From Embiotoca jacksoni (Eukaryota; Chordata; Actinopteri; Embiotocidae): a stretch of 64,000 bases of DNA. Both the position numbers and the translations under genes were made by a program. The stretch lies in the NCBI GenBank assembly GCA_022577435.1, contig JAKOON010000007.1:3244926-3308925 (forward strand), in the 5' to 3' direction. Below are positions 22,599 through 34,298 of the stretch, piece after piece. Below the pieces are notes generated by a model, which had not been told where the DNA came from, ran no database searches, and saw nothing but the letters and a program-made list of their open reading frames with translations. Every line of letters begins with the position of its first letter. The first letter of the stretch is position 1.

Positions 22599-24333
22599 AT
22601 GATGGTCGTGTTATGGATTGCATTGCTTTTTTTTCACCGAGCATGTAAGTGCTGCTTTTTTTCTGGCCAAAAATTCTGTGCATTAGAGATTTTTCACACT
22701 CCTTTATTTAATGTTTTTCTGTTTTCTTTTAATTCAGATACGCTGGTTCCAGTAACGACAGTTCAGATCAGAGAACCAGTGACCTTGACATGTTCTTTTC
22801 CCAAACACAGTAACGTACGATTCCAATGGTACAAGCAGAGCGCTGGGGATCACCTTAAATTAATTGTGACACTCTTCACATCTGCAAGTGCGTTTGAACC
22901 AGAGTTTCCTCAATCAAGAATCCAAGCACATCGTTATGGCAGTTTTAGCAACCTGACCATTCTGAGGACAGTCCAGGAGGATGAGGGGATGTATCACTGT
23001 ACAAACGCAGAGTTATTTAACAGTCAATGGAATGGGACATATTTGCTAGTAAAAGGTAATAATGTCATTTTGTTTTTTACACACTTGTGTTTCTATGCAC
23101 ACTTGAAAAAAACGCCAACTGTGTTACTGCCATTTTTATTACACAGGAAACAGTCAGACATCAAACTACACCGTCACTCAGTGGCCGACAGCATCAGGTC
23201 CAGGCCGAGACTCAGCAACTCTCCAGTGTTCAATCCTCTCTGACCCTGAGCACATGAAGTGTCCAGGACATCACAGTGTGTTCTGGTTCAGAGTCGGATC
23301 AGATGAGTCTCATCCAGACACCATCTACACTGACGGAAATAGAAATAATGAATGTGACGAGAAATCTGACGCTCAGAAGAGCTGCGTTTATCGCTTCTCT
23401 AAGAACATCAGCTCCTCTGATGCTGGGACTTACTACTGTGCTGTGGCCACATGTGGAAGGATATTATTTGGAAACATATCTAAGCTGCACGCTGGTAAGA
23501 TTTTGAGTTCAGTAATATAAGACATCCTCTAATTATGTTGATACCATTGTGAACAATATGGCTGTTAAGAAGCACTGAATTTGTTGTTTTGTTTGTTTTC
23601 TAGCTCAAACAACACATTCAGTATTAATTGAGAGGGTGATATTAATCGTCTGTTTGGCCATTTCTGTCATTGGAAATGTTGTTCTCATCTGCAAGCTAAG
23701 AGTATGTGAACCGTGGAGAGGTGAGTGAAGCTAAAAGTGTTGGAAAGACGAGCATTTTCCTGTGACATTTATATTATTAAATGTATAATAATTGTGTTTT
23801 ATACATGCATTTTAAACATAAGATCAGAAAAACCTTTTCAAGTACTATTGTAAAATCATCAGGGCTCAGTCATTGTGCATATTTGATAAATTGATGTAAA
23901 GTAGCAGTAGCTTTTTAAACATAGTCTTCCTTGCTAATTTATATCATTCATTGCTCCTAATGATTTGTATTCTCTGACTTTATACTGTTTGGGAAAAGTG
24001 CATTTATTGATGATGTTTTTATAATTATAATATTTTTTTACCTTTAGGAACCCAAAGTGCTCTTTCAGAAGCACAAAAAGACACCTCGCGACAACCAATG
24101 AACGATACTGTAAGTTAAAATGACAAATGAAAATTATTATTCTGTAAATATATGTCTCCAAATCAGCATGTCAGTCTTTACAACTAATTTGTTAATTGTT
24201 TTATTCATCACAGACTGAAGCTGAACACAATCTGAACTATGCGCCACTAAATTTCTCTGAAAGAAAAGCAACAAGAGGGAGAAAGAAGAGAGAGTTTGCC
24301 GAGGACTGTGTCTACTCTCAAGTTAAACACTGA
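22599..24333 (+). CDS. nitr: NITR gene 5: inhibitory-type two-Ig-domain receptor
   Basis: Predicted exons are 22599-22644, 22738-23055, 23147-23494, 23604-23720, 24048-24109 and 24214-24333; 336 residues. The V domain carries its own loop set: KHSNVRFQW, TSASAFEPEF, HRYGSFSN and CDR3-like TNAELFNSQWNGT. The I exon is almost identical to gene 1 but ends HAG instead of HLG at the junction to TM. Exon 5 is six bases shorter than in genes 1, 3 and 7. The usual acceptor TAG-C has become TAC-C, and the next TTTAG is the likely acceptor, giving GTQSALSEAQ and keeping phase. The tail keeps LNYAPL (ITIM) and CVYSQV. It is the positional twin of gene 1. Confidence 0.86.
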
Positions 24334-26587
24334 CACTGGTGACCATGTGGAGCATCTCCTGAATTATGAATTAAACCTCACATGATACAGTTCCTGTACT
24401 GATTGTTCAGACTTTTTATTTTTCTATCTTAGCTAAATATTCAGAAATATCCCGTGTTAACAGAGTTCAGTTGCTTCATCGCCGACAATATTTGGGCTCT
24501 CAAAGCGTAAAGATAGTTTTGATGCATTTTCCATCCCTGGTTTTTAACTGTATTGACTCACTGTCTTGTCTTGTTTTTTTTCAATTAAAGTTTATTATAT
24601 GAAATGTCTTTCTGAGTTTTATGTTTGCAACCGTTTTAAGAATGCAAACAGGAGGAGAAAGACAGACGAGCGGGCTAAAGGAGAAATCTGGTCAACTTTT
24701 GACGGCAATTTCATCAAGTTGGATTTAAAGATTTTATAATACCATGTAGTGTGCAGATATTCGACCCGTGTTTTTAGACTGAAAACCATTTATTCTGTCA
24801 AAATAATAAAAAAACTTAAGAATGGCTTTATACAGACTCTGATAATATAAACACATTTTCATTCGACTGCATCCTGTCAGTGTGCTGAAGCCTCTCAAGA
24901 AATTTCCTTTGTGACGTTTCATTACACAAAATGTTTGCTCATTAGAGATGCTGACAAAGCCACATGTTGGTTGATTGTTATTGTGTTTGTGGAGTTTTTA
25001 CAAAGTTCTGCTGGTAACAACCTGTTATCCACACTGCTCATCTATGATCTATGATCCAACCTATGACCCAAATCTTAATAAATTGCTGTATTTTGCGTGT
25101 AGCAGACAAGCTGTTGTTTGCCTTCCTCTCAAGAATACCTCAAACTTAGAGTTTGTATCACCTCCTGATTACTGCCAACGTTTACGTCCAGTAACTTGGA
25201 ATAACGGAAAGAAAAGCATTACATGTAATCATTGTCACCAAAACACTAACCCACAGGTTATAGCCACAGCCTCTGCTAATTTCTACTTCCTGAAGCCCTC
25301 CCACTAAGATTCACGTTATCCACCTAACAGATTTGGTTCAGTAACAACACAGTTCTGGTGTGCACTGATTGTTCCCATCGAACACATTAATAAATATTCA
25401 CTGATGTCATTGCCACGTATGCCACAATCTCTCGAGCAATTCTCTGAGAGGTGACAAACGATGGAGAGAGAAGGAAAAAAGAGATTGACTGCTGCAAGCA
25501 TGTGCAACTGAATGTGATACAAAACACCCCTTTTTGTATTTGTTCTACAAATATTTGTATTTTATCATAGCCTAAAATGCTAATTACATTTTCCGCAGTT
25601 TAAAGGCCCTGGACTTACACTAAATATGTATAAGTATAAATACCATGTGAAAGTTAGTGTGTGGACTTCTTTTGAAACTTATTTAATTGTGGGAAAGGTT
25701 CATTATAAATAAATACCCAATTAGACAAAGTCCGCTTCTATGTGGCCAAATCGAGACTCTGCCTTCATTACAGTATTCTGAGCCATGCTTCATTTTATCT
25801 TTGACATTATTGTCCTGTTGCTCGAGTAATTCGTCATTCTGGTCCATCATAAAATATTTCAACAACTAACTACTGCACAGCTGGCAACGTCTCCTCTCCT
25901 CTCCATTCAACAACAGCACCAGTACTTTTGTTTGTGTTTTGTTCTAATTTCTAGGGATAATAACAAAGGGATGGTTTCAGTCTCTCCAGGAAATCCCGAT
26001 CTTGCGATCGCAATAATTAACACAAATTCAAGCAAACTCTGCAATATTTGCGGGAGCCAGCAATTTTTTTTAATTCCTGCAATTATTCCTCAACAAATGT
26101 CTTCAGCAGAAGCTGTGCTGAAAGCATTGACAGCATGAAGTTAGTCTTTTCAGACAAATCTGGCTTTATTAACAAAAATAACTCCTCGTTTACAGTCAGC
26201 ACGGCTCTCCTCCTCTCATCTCCTCAACAAAACAAACCCTGTGTTCCGGATCGCGTACGATTTGTTTTTACTTTTAGTATGGACTACAGCTTCCCTTAAA
26301 AAGTATATGCTGTTGCACGTAGTTTTTAAACAATTGGGACATACTACTCCATCATAAAAATGCATCTTGAACTTTGATGCACTTTGTTATATCCGTCACG
26401 ATCCGTAGCGCAACGTTTGTAGTAAAAAGAAAAAGGATGCGCTTTTGAACAAGTAAGATTCCTTTTAATGCCCCTTCGTCTTCTTCTTCTTCTTCTTCTT
26501 CTTCTTCTTCTTCTTCTATCTTTTGTGGGCGGAGCATTAGTGGAAACAGAGGTGATATGCCTCTCAAAGCCCAGGATCACACAAACT
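24334..26587. other. Spacer between NITR genes 5 and 6
   Basis: Matches 2357-4574, including a truncated AGTATG-rich element (about 26275-26540). It then jumps at 26540/26541 directly to sequence equivalent to 5420 in unit 1, so about 845 bp are absent. No exon recognised. Confidence 0.65.
26477..26518. repeat. (CTT)n array, unit 2 copy
   Basis: About 14 TCT/CTT triplets, shorter than the 4484-4548 copy and starting with an interrupted CGTC. It lies just before the 845-bp deletion junction. Confidence 0.9.
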
Positions 26588-26714
26588 GTGGCAGGAAGTG
26601 TGCTTATTCTGTCACAACCAATCAGATGCTTTTTAAAGTCTTGACTTATCACTACCGTCTCACCTCCTTTCCTCACTGAGATACCAACTACATCCCCATG
26701 CAGACATCAATGTC
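26588..26714 (+). promoter_or_regulatory. Proximal promoter of NITR gene 6
   Basis: GCAGGAAGTG, CCAAT (26618-26622) and TTTTTAAAG retained just downstream of the deletion junction. There is no distal leader. Confidence 0.5.
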
Positions 26715-28348
26715 ATGATGATCGTGTTATGGATTGCATTGCTTTTTTTTCATCGAGCATGTAAGTGCTGCTTTTTTTCCAGCCAAAAATTCTGTGCTTT
26801 AGAGATTTTTCACACTCCTTTATTTAATGTTGTTCTGTTTTCTTTTAATTCAGATACGTTGGTTCCAGTAACGACAGTTCAGATCGGAGAAGCAGTGAAC
26901 TTGACATGTGCTTTACTCAAATTCAGCTCCGTACGATTCCAATGGTACAAGCAGAGCGCCGGGGATAATCTTAAATTAATTGTGAATCTCTTCACATATA
27001 CCAGTGCATTTGAACCAGAGTTTCCTCAATCAAGATTCAAAGCACATCTTTATGACCGTTTTAGCAACCTGACCATTCTGAGGACAGTCCAGGAGGATGA
27101 GGGGATGTATCACTGTACAAACGCAGACTTCTTTAACACTGAATGGAATGGCACATATTTGTTAGTAAAAGGTAATAATGTGATTTTTTTTTTTTTTTTA
27201 ATTTTTTTTTTTTATACAGACTTGTGTTTCTATGCACATTTGAAAAGAACGCCAACTGTGTTACTGCAATTTTTATTACACAGGAAACAGTCAGACATCA
27301 AACTACACCGTCACTCAGTGGCCGACAGCATCAGGTCCAGGCCGAGACTCAGCAACTCTCCAGTGTTCAATCCTCTCTGACCCTGAGCACATGAAGTGTC
27401 CAGGACATCACAGTGTGTTTTGGTTCAGAGTCGGATCAAATGAGTCTCATCCAGACACCATCTTCACTGACGGAAATAGAAATAATGAATGTGACGAGGA
27501 ATCTGATGCTCAGAAGAGCTGTGTTTATCGCTTCTCTAAGAACATCAGCTCCTCTGATGCTGGGACTTACTACTGTGCTGTGACCACATGCGGAAGGATA
27601 TTATTTGGAAACATATCTAAGCTGCACGCTGGTAAGATTTTGAATTCAGTAATATAAGACTTACTCTAATAATGTTGATACTCACAATGTGGGAAATAAT
27701 GGTAATGCTGTTAAGAAGCACTCAATTTGTTGTTTATGAAAATATTACAATTTTCAAGTGTCTGATTTTTCATGCAAAATTTACTAGTAGTAATTTTACT
27801 TTTCCAATCATCTAACCACTGTCTTTGACTTTCATTGTTTCTTCCTTCTCATTCTGTTGTAGGATGCACGTGTTCACAGGAGGACAGTTCATTTATTTTT
27901 CTGCTGTGTGCTGTCTTGGCTATAAGTCTGATTGTTATTGCTGTCTTCATTCACGCCATCAAGAAAAACAGGAGTGATACTTGCAGAGGTAAAAGAAGTA
28001 AGTCATATTTTCTCTAGACAATGAAATTTAAATGATTGAACCTTCATTTATTGTTCTGTACTGTAATTTTTTTTGTTATCCAGCTGCTGTTGGCTTGCAG
28101 AAAAAATGGGTTGGACAGAAACATCAACAGGTAAAGCACTTTTATTGTTTTTTATCTCATCAAGTCAATAAAGGTTTTGATATTGCTCATGTTTTTTTTT
28201 TCATATATTTTGTCAGACAGATGAGGACACATGGATTTATTCTGCTGTCATCTTTACCATGATGAAAGCTGAAACAAATACAGTAAAGAATGGGAAAGCA
28301 GAGAGAGAGAAGATCTACACTGCTGTCAAGGCTTTGGGGTTGGATTAG
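26715..28348 (+). CDS. nitr: NITR gene 6: two-Ig-domain receptor with the alternative cytoplasmic tail
   Basis: Predicted exons are 26715-26760, 26854-27171, 27284-27631, 27863-27988, 28084-28130 and 28217-28348; 338 residues, phases 1-1-1-1-0. The V domain has FSSVRFQW, LFTYTSAF and HLYDRFSN, and CDR3-like TNADFFNTEWNGT, identical to gene 1 and not to its positional twin gene 2. The I domain has private changes (GSNESHP, DTIFTDG, CAVTTCG). The TM exon begins GCTCSQEDSSF and the tail carries WIYSAVIF and KIYTAVKAL, as in gene 2. AATAAA at 28529-28534. It appears intact. Confidence 0.86.
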
Positions 28349-31300
28349 ACTGTTAACACATGCTTGGTGTTCATTTGCTTTCAATAATCAAGTTGATAAA
28401 CTAACTAAAGGGCTTCCTTTATGTTGCAGTACTGTACATACTATAATGTGTATCATCTTAATTCAAATTTGTGTTCTTTTGTATAAATGTATTTACACAA
28501 AATGTATCTTTTTCACATAAAAATTACAAATAAAACACACTTTCTAGTGCCAAACTGTTGCTGCTGGTGTGATCTGTTTGTCTTTCTAAACACTTACTAA
28601 CATCACAGAAATCAGTTCAACATTTAAATTGCGCAAAACGGTTGTTGATCAGGTTTGTAATCTTGTTAACATCACAGGAATTTAAAAATAATTTAATAAT
28701 GTGATTATTCCTTCAAGCAAAGTATATAACATTCAATATATTTACACTTCAGGATAAGTTTTTTTTGTTCAATTTTAACAATGACTGTTACGAACCGATA
28801 GCCTGATGTGAACCAGAACGCAGACAATTGGAATACTTACTCCTGGAAGTTATAGCCTCCCTCTGCTCCATGCACATTACTGTGCTGCGCTTTGTTCACG
28901 TGCAACAGGAACACTCTGAACTTTGTGATCCACCCTCGTACGAACCAACAAAAGTTGTCCTGATGCCAGCTTCACATATTTTTGCTGCTCTAAACAAAAT
29001 CATACTGATTTATTGGACATATTAGTGTCTAACTTTTGTACAGATAAGTAATAACATGTAAACAAACTTGAGGGCAAGCTGTTTTTTCTTTTTTGTTTAA
29101 ACCTTAAGTTGTAGGTTTTGTTTGTGTAATATCCTACAGAGAATCCGATATATAACATTTCAAATATTCTATAATTTTGGGGCGAATTGTGATGGTCAAA
29201 TTGATAGAGGAAGGAAACAGGACGTCCGTAAAAAAACAAGCTACCACGTCTGTGTTCACCTGCAGGTTTTGGGGTCCTGTTGCAGGGTAGAAGTGAGAGG
29301 AAATATCACCAAAACCACACAGAAAGTCAAGAGATGTGGAGAACTCAAAGAGATTGTTTAAAACGACTGTGAGTCCCCTGCGATAATGGAATTTAAGTTA
29401 AGAGCCTGAAAGATTTTTCATGCATCGCTTTTAAACAAAATTAATTTCTATGTTTTAACTTGTGTATTCAGATCAATAAAGACCATCAGTCTTTCTGGTC
29501 TCACTGCACTTCGTAAAGGACTTCTGCATTTCTGTCATGACAGCAACAAGGAAAGCTACTGTGGCAGACAAAAGCTGTGGTGGGCCGTTCCTCCACCCTT
29601 TGACCAACCACTGAAGCTGCTTACTCAGATCAGACCTGACTGTCAGCTTCAACCGGATATGAAGTGAGAGAGGAGCTACGAGGCTTCAGCAGACTAATTT
29701 TAGGTTTAGTTTGAGTTGCTTGTTATTTAAAGTACAAATAGTATCTGATGTATATTTTCTGTGTGTGTTTCAAAGATACAGTCTACAATTATTTGCATCT
29801 GCAGTCTTGAAATATATAAGTTTTAGTCTAATTTTTTTTATTTTTAACATGACTTTATTGATTTATTGATTCCACTGCATCACTGCACCAAACAATGGAC
29901 TAAACAAGCAGTGCTGTCAATCCTATTTGTTGTAACTTTACAGTCAAAGTCCTGGCTTTGCTTAAAAGATCAGTACTAATTGATAAGCAGTGGTCCAGCT
30001 TTGTAAGATTAAAAGAGACAGTTAGACAGGAAGAAAAGCCCCTCATGTCATTACACCCTTGTTTGAAAGCCCAACCACCTTAAAGCTTGAGTTTCCACGC
30101 ATCAACAGTGTTTATAAAAGTCATTTTGTGTCTCGGGTGCAACCAGTGCTGTGCAAACAAAGAAAAGACAGAGTAAAAAGGACAAAGTGAAAAAGAAACT
30201 ACTTATTGTGCATTTTGTTTTGAATAATATGCAACAGTCATTATTTTCCCTGGTCCACCTTCTGTATGTTGTGAGCAGTGAAGCTGTGGACAGGAAACAC
30301 ATTTAACAATCGACCCCGGCTGGGATCAAACCGGTGACGCTGCGCTTATCTGCTAAGAAGGTGTTGTGTTTTACGAACTACTTCATTGTCAGGCCAACAT
30401 GTTGAGGCTTGTAGTCAATAGTATGTTGAGCCCGTTGAAGGCCACAAACCAAAATGTTCCAGTCTGATAAATGTGGCTGCAGGTTTTAACTCTTTCAGCT
30501 GCTTTCTCTTTACACCTTACAAATACTGTAGTTGCTCCAGAAATCTACACCAGACCTACATGTTTTTTATACCAGAGTCTCTTATGTATTACTTGACTCC
30601 ATAATATTGTCAGGTTTTCCTGTCACTACTGTAGTGAAGCTGATTCACTCAGGATTTGTCCAAATCAGTCATTTTTGGTTTAGATTATTTTACTGCAACC
30701 AAAATCATTCTTTTCATGTCGAAAAAAACAACACTGTTTGTATATTCTCTCATGCTGCCTCACTGTCAGGTCTTTGTTCAGGTTTACAAGAGTTTTCTCC
30801 CTCACATCATTACATGGACCAGTTGAGTCAGAAACGTGTGATCTCTTCCAGGTGAATATGTTTATGTGATAATGTGAGAGTGATGCTCTGAAGGGAGAGT
30901 CAAGGAAGGAGGGTGTGACCGCAGCCACCTCACAACTCTGCATGCTTCTCACTTCCTGATGAAGTGACTGACAGGCAGAGTGGGCGGGTCATCATTGAAG
31001 ACGTGCAGCTTCCTAATTGGCTGGCTTAAATATTGGAGATGGCTCCTTGTTCTTTGTGTATCATTGTGGCAAAAGGTTGGATTCATATTTATTAAGTTCA
31101 CAGAAATAAAACAGAGCAACTAAATTCCTTTTTAACTAAGTGCTACAAACAGTGTTGTAGGATTTACTATTAAGTGTATATATGTGAATATGTTACATGT
31201 TGTGCATTTAAATTTGAAGTGTGGTAATGCCAGGGCCCTTTTAAAAGGACATCTTAACCGGTGTGGAAAAACATTCAATGTGAATGTTATTCTCTATTTG

Positions 31301-32024
31301 TTGAATCATTTCACTTTCACTGAATGGTGACATTGATGTCAAGAAAGAGCAAATAGCTGCTTCTCTTTTGTAGTTTGTGTCCCATTCAGAAATACAGACA
31401 AACTATTTTTAATCAAAATGTATTGGTGTGGGTTATACAGAGGAAATCAATCCCAATCTAAACCCACCCCTGGACTTTAAGATCAGCACTATAGACACAA
31501 AGCTTCATGAACTTTCACTTCAGGTTTCAATATTTACAGTATACTCAGTTCAGTCTTAAAAGATGCAGTTATGTACTACTCAAGGAAGCTCGAAAGAATG
31601 AATGAATACTTTTGAGTTGCATTATCATAAATGTAGGATCCAGTCTGGAGCTTGACTCAATTCAAGCTTCAAAGAAAGATATTCTGATGAAAAGAGTTTC
31701 AAAATCAGGATATGTTGAACGATGCTGCTAGAAATATTTTTGTAGATGGATATTCTCTGAATATATGATCCCCACAATATAAAATGCTGTTTCAGGTGGA
31801 GGATACGTGTGTTCGTCCCAAACAGCTTAACCTGAAAAGTCTAAATCTTCTTGGCAATGTTGTGACCAAGAGTGTTTGGGTTCACATGTAGTTGATCTCG
31901 CTGAGAGTTATAGACACATGAAACAAAAGCTTACTGCTGCTGTTGTTTCATGTGTTTAGGTTGGAAAGATAGTTGGTATTATGTCCACTGTGGTAGTACA
32001 GCGAAGCACCAACGTATCGAGTGG
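28349..32024. other. Spacer downstream of NITR gene 6
   Basis: Matches 7201-10318 except for a ~515-bp insertion at 30049-30563. No exon with support. Confidence 0.65.
30049..30563. mobile_element. ~515-bp insertion, possible SINE or small non-autonomous element
   Basis: Absent from the homologous position near 8841-8845 in unit 1. A CATGT pentamer occurs at both edges (30044-30048 and 30559-30563), consistent with a target-site duplication. On the minus strand the interior has a tRNA B-box-like GGTTTGATCCC near 30325 with an upstream TAGCAGATAAG, suggesting tRNA-derived sequence. No coding capacity. Confidence 0.45.
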
Positions 32025-32181
32025 CCAATCAGATCGTTCTAAAATTGTTCCCTCCCACTTATTGCGAGTACATATTAAGGCAAATCAACCTATGATATGT
32101 TCTAATGTAGATGCAGACACGAGTGGATTAATCGGAAAATGATGATCATATTTAATTTAAGGCTGATGCTCAGAGTGGGGC
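32025..32181 (+). promoter_or_regulatory. Distal promoter and alternative leader exon of NITR gene 7
   Basis: CCAAT (32025-32029) and leader ORF 32139-32181. Here the core reads MMIIFNLRLMLRVG: an Arg replaces a Leu in the hydrophobic stretch, which would weaken a signal peptide. The donor GTAAG is kept. Confidence 0.4.
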
Positions 32182-32431
32182 GTAAGTATATAGAGCTTGT
32201 TTTCAAATATATGTTTTACGTGTCATTTCTTGCACTAACGTTTTAATCTCTCCTTTAAAATACTGCTTTGCTTGCTGCTGCGTTGTTTGCTTGTAGCTCC
32301 AAGGACAAAGACAACCAACCACGCAGAGATAGAAAAATCTGGCTGAAAACAGTAAAAAGAGAAAAATTTGAATCATTGCAACAAAAGGAAACAGAGGTGA
32401 TATGCTTTTCAAAGCCCAGGATCACACAATA

Positions 32432-32558
32432 TGTGGCAGGAAGTGTGCTTATTCTGTCACAACCAATCAGATGCTTTTTAAAGTCTGACTTATCACAACT
32501 GTCTCACCTCCTTTACTCACTGAGAAACCAACTACATCCCCATGAAGACATCAATGTC
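32432..32558 (+). promoter_or_regulatory. Proximal promoter of NITR gene 7
   Basis: GCAGGAAGTG, CCAAT (32463-32467) and TTTTTAAAG block before the leader, with the overlapping upstream ORF. Confidence 0.5.
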
Positions 32559-34298
32559 ATGATGCTCGTGTTATGGATTGCGTTGCTTTTTTTTCATCGA
32601 GCATGTAAGTGCTTCTTTTTTTCCGGCCAAAAATTCTGTGCTTTAGAGATTTTTCACACTCCTTTATTTAATGTCTTTCTGTTTTCTTTTCATTCAGATA
32701 CGCTGGTTCCAATAACGACAGTTCAGATCGGAGAACCAGTGACCTTGACATGTTCTTTACTCAAATCCACATCCGTACGATTCAAATGGTACAAGCAGAG
32801 CGCCGGGGATAATCTTAAATTAATTGTGACACTCTTGACATCTACAAGTGCGTTTGAACCAGAGTTTCCTCAATCAAGAATCCAAGCACATCTTTATGAC
32901 GGTTTTAGCAACCTGACCATTCTGAGGACAGTCCAGGAGGATGAGGGGATGTATCACTGTACAAGCACAGATTGGATTAACACTGACTGGATTGGGACAT
33001 ATTTGTTAATAAAAGGTAATAATGTGATTTTTTTTTTTTTTACAGACTTGTGTTTCTATGCACATTCGAAAAAAACGCCAACTGTGTTACTGCAATTTTT
33101 ATTACACAGGAAACAGTCAGACATCAAACTACACCGTCACTCAGTGGCCGACAGCATCAGGTCCAGGCCAAGTCTCAGCAACTCTCCAGTGTTCAATCCT
33201 CTCTGACCCTGAGCACATGAAGTGTCCAGGACATCACAGTGTGTTCTGGTTCAGAGTCGGATCAGATGAGTCTCATCCAGACACCATCTACACTGACGGA
33301 AATAGAAATAATGAATGTGACGAGGAATCTGACGCTCAGAAGAGCTGCGTTTATCGCTTCTCTAAGAACATCAGCTCCTCTGATGCTGGGACTTACTACT
33401 GTGCTGTGGCCACATGTGGAAGGATATTATTTGGAAACATATCTAAGCTGCACGCTGGTAAGATTTTGAGTTCAGTAATATAAGACATCCTCTAATTATG
33501 TTGATACCATTGTGAACAATATGGCTGTTAAGAAGCACTGAATTTGTTGTTTTGTTTGTTTTCTAGCTCAAACAACACATTCAGTATTAATTGAGAGGGT
33601 GATATTAATCGTCTGTTTGGCCATTTCTGTCATTGGAAATGTTGTTCTCATCTGCAAGCTAAGAGTATGTGAACAGTGGAGAGGTGAGTGAAGCTAAAAG
33701 TGTTGGAAAGACTAAAATTCTCCTGTGACATTTATATTATTAAATGTATAATAATTATATGTTATACATGCATTTTAAACGTAAGATCAGACAAACATTT
33801 TCAAGTACTATTGTAAAATCATCAGTGCTCTCAGTCATTGTGCATATTTAAGAAATTGATGGAAAGTAGCAGTAGTTTTTTAAACATAGTCTTCCTTGCT
33901 AATTTATATCATTCCTAGCTCCTAATGATTTGTATTCTATGACTTTATACTGTGAGGGAAAAGTGCATTTATTGATTATATTTTTGTTGTTATAATTTGT
34001 TTTTAGCTTTAGAAACGGAAAGTGTTCTTTCAGAAACACAAAAAGTCTACTCACAACAACCAATAGACGATACTGTAAGTTAAAATGACAAATGAAAATT
34101 ATTATTCTGTAAATATATGTCTCCAAATCAGCATATCAGTCTTTCCAACTAATTTGTTAATTGTTTTATTCACCACAGACTGAAGCTGAACACAATCTGA
34201 ACTATGCGCCACTAAATTTCTCTGAAAGAAAAGCAACAAGAGGGAGAAAGAAGAGAGAGTTTGCCGAGGACTGTGTCTACTCTCAAGTTAAACACTGA
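32559..34298 (+). CDS. nitr: NITR gene 7: inhibitory-type two-Ig-domain receptor
   Basis: Predicted exons are 32559-32604, 32698-33015, 33110-33457, 33567-33683, 34007-34074 and 34179-34298; 338 residues, phases 1-1-1-1-0. The V domain has KSTSVRFKW in the CDR1 region and HLYDGFSN, with CDR3-like TSTDWINTDWIGT shared with gene 3. The I domain has a private GPGQVSATLQC. Tail exon 5 reads ALETESVLSETQKVYSQQ, which creates an additional Tyr (KVYSQQ) not present in the other copies. Exon 6 has LNYAPL (ITIM) and CVYSQV. It is the positional twin of gene 3. Confidence 0.87.
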
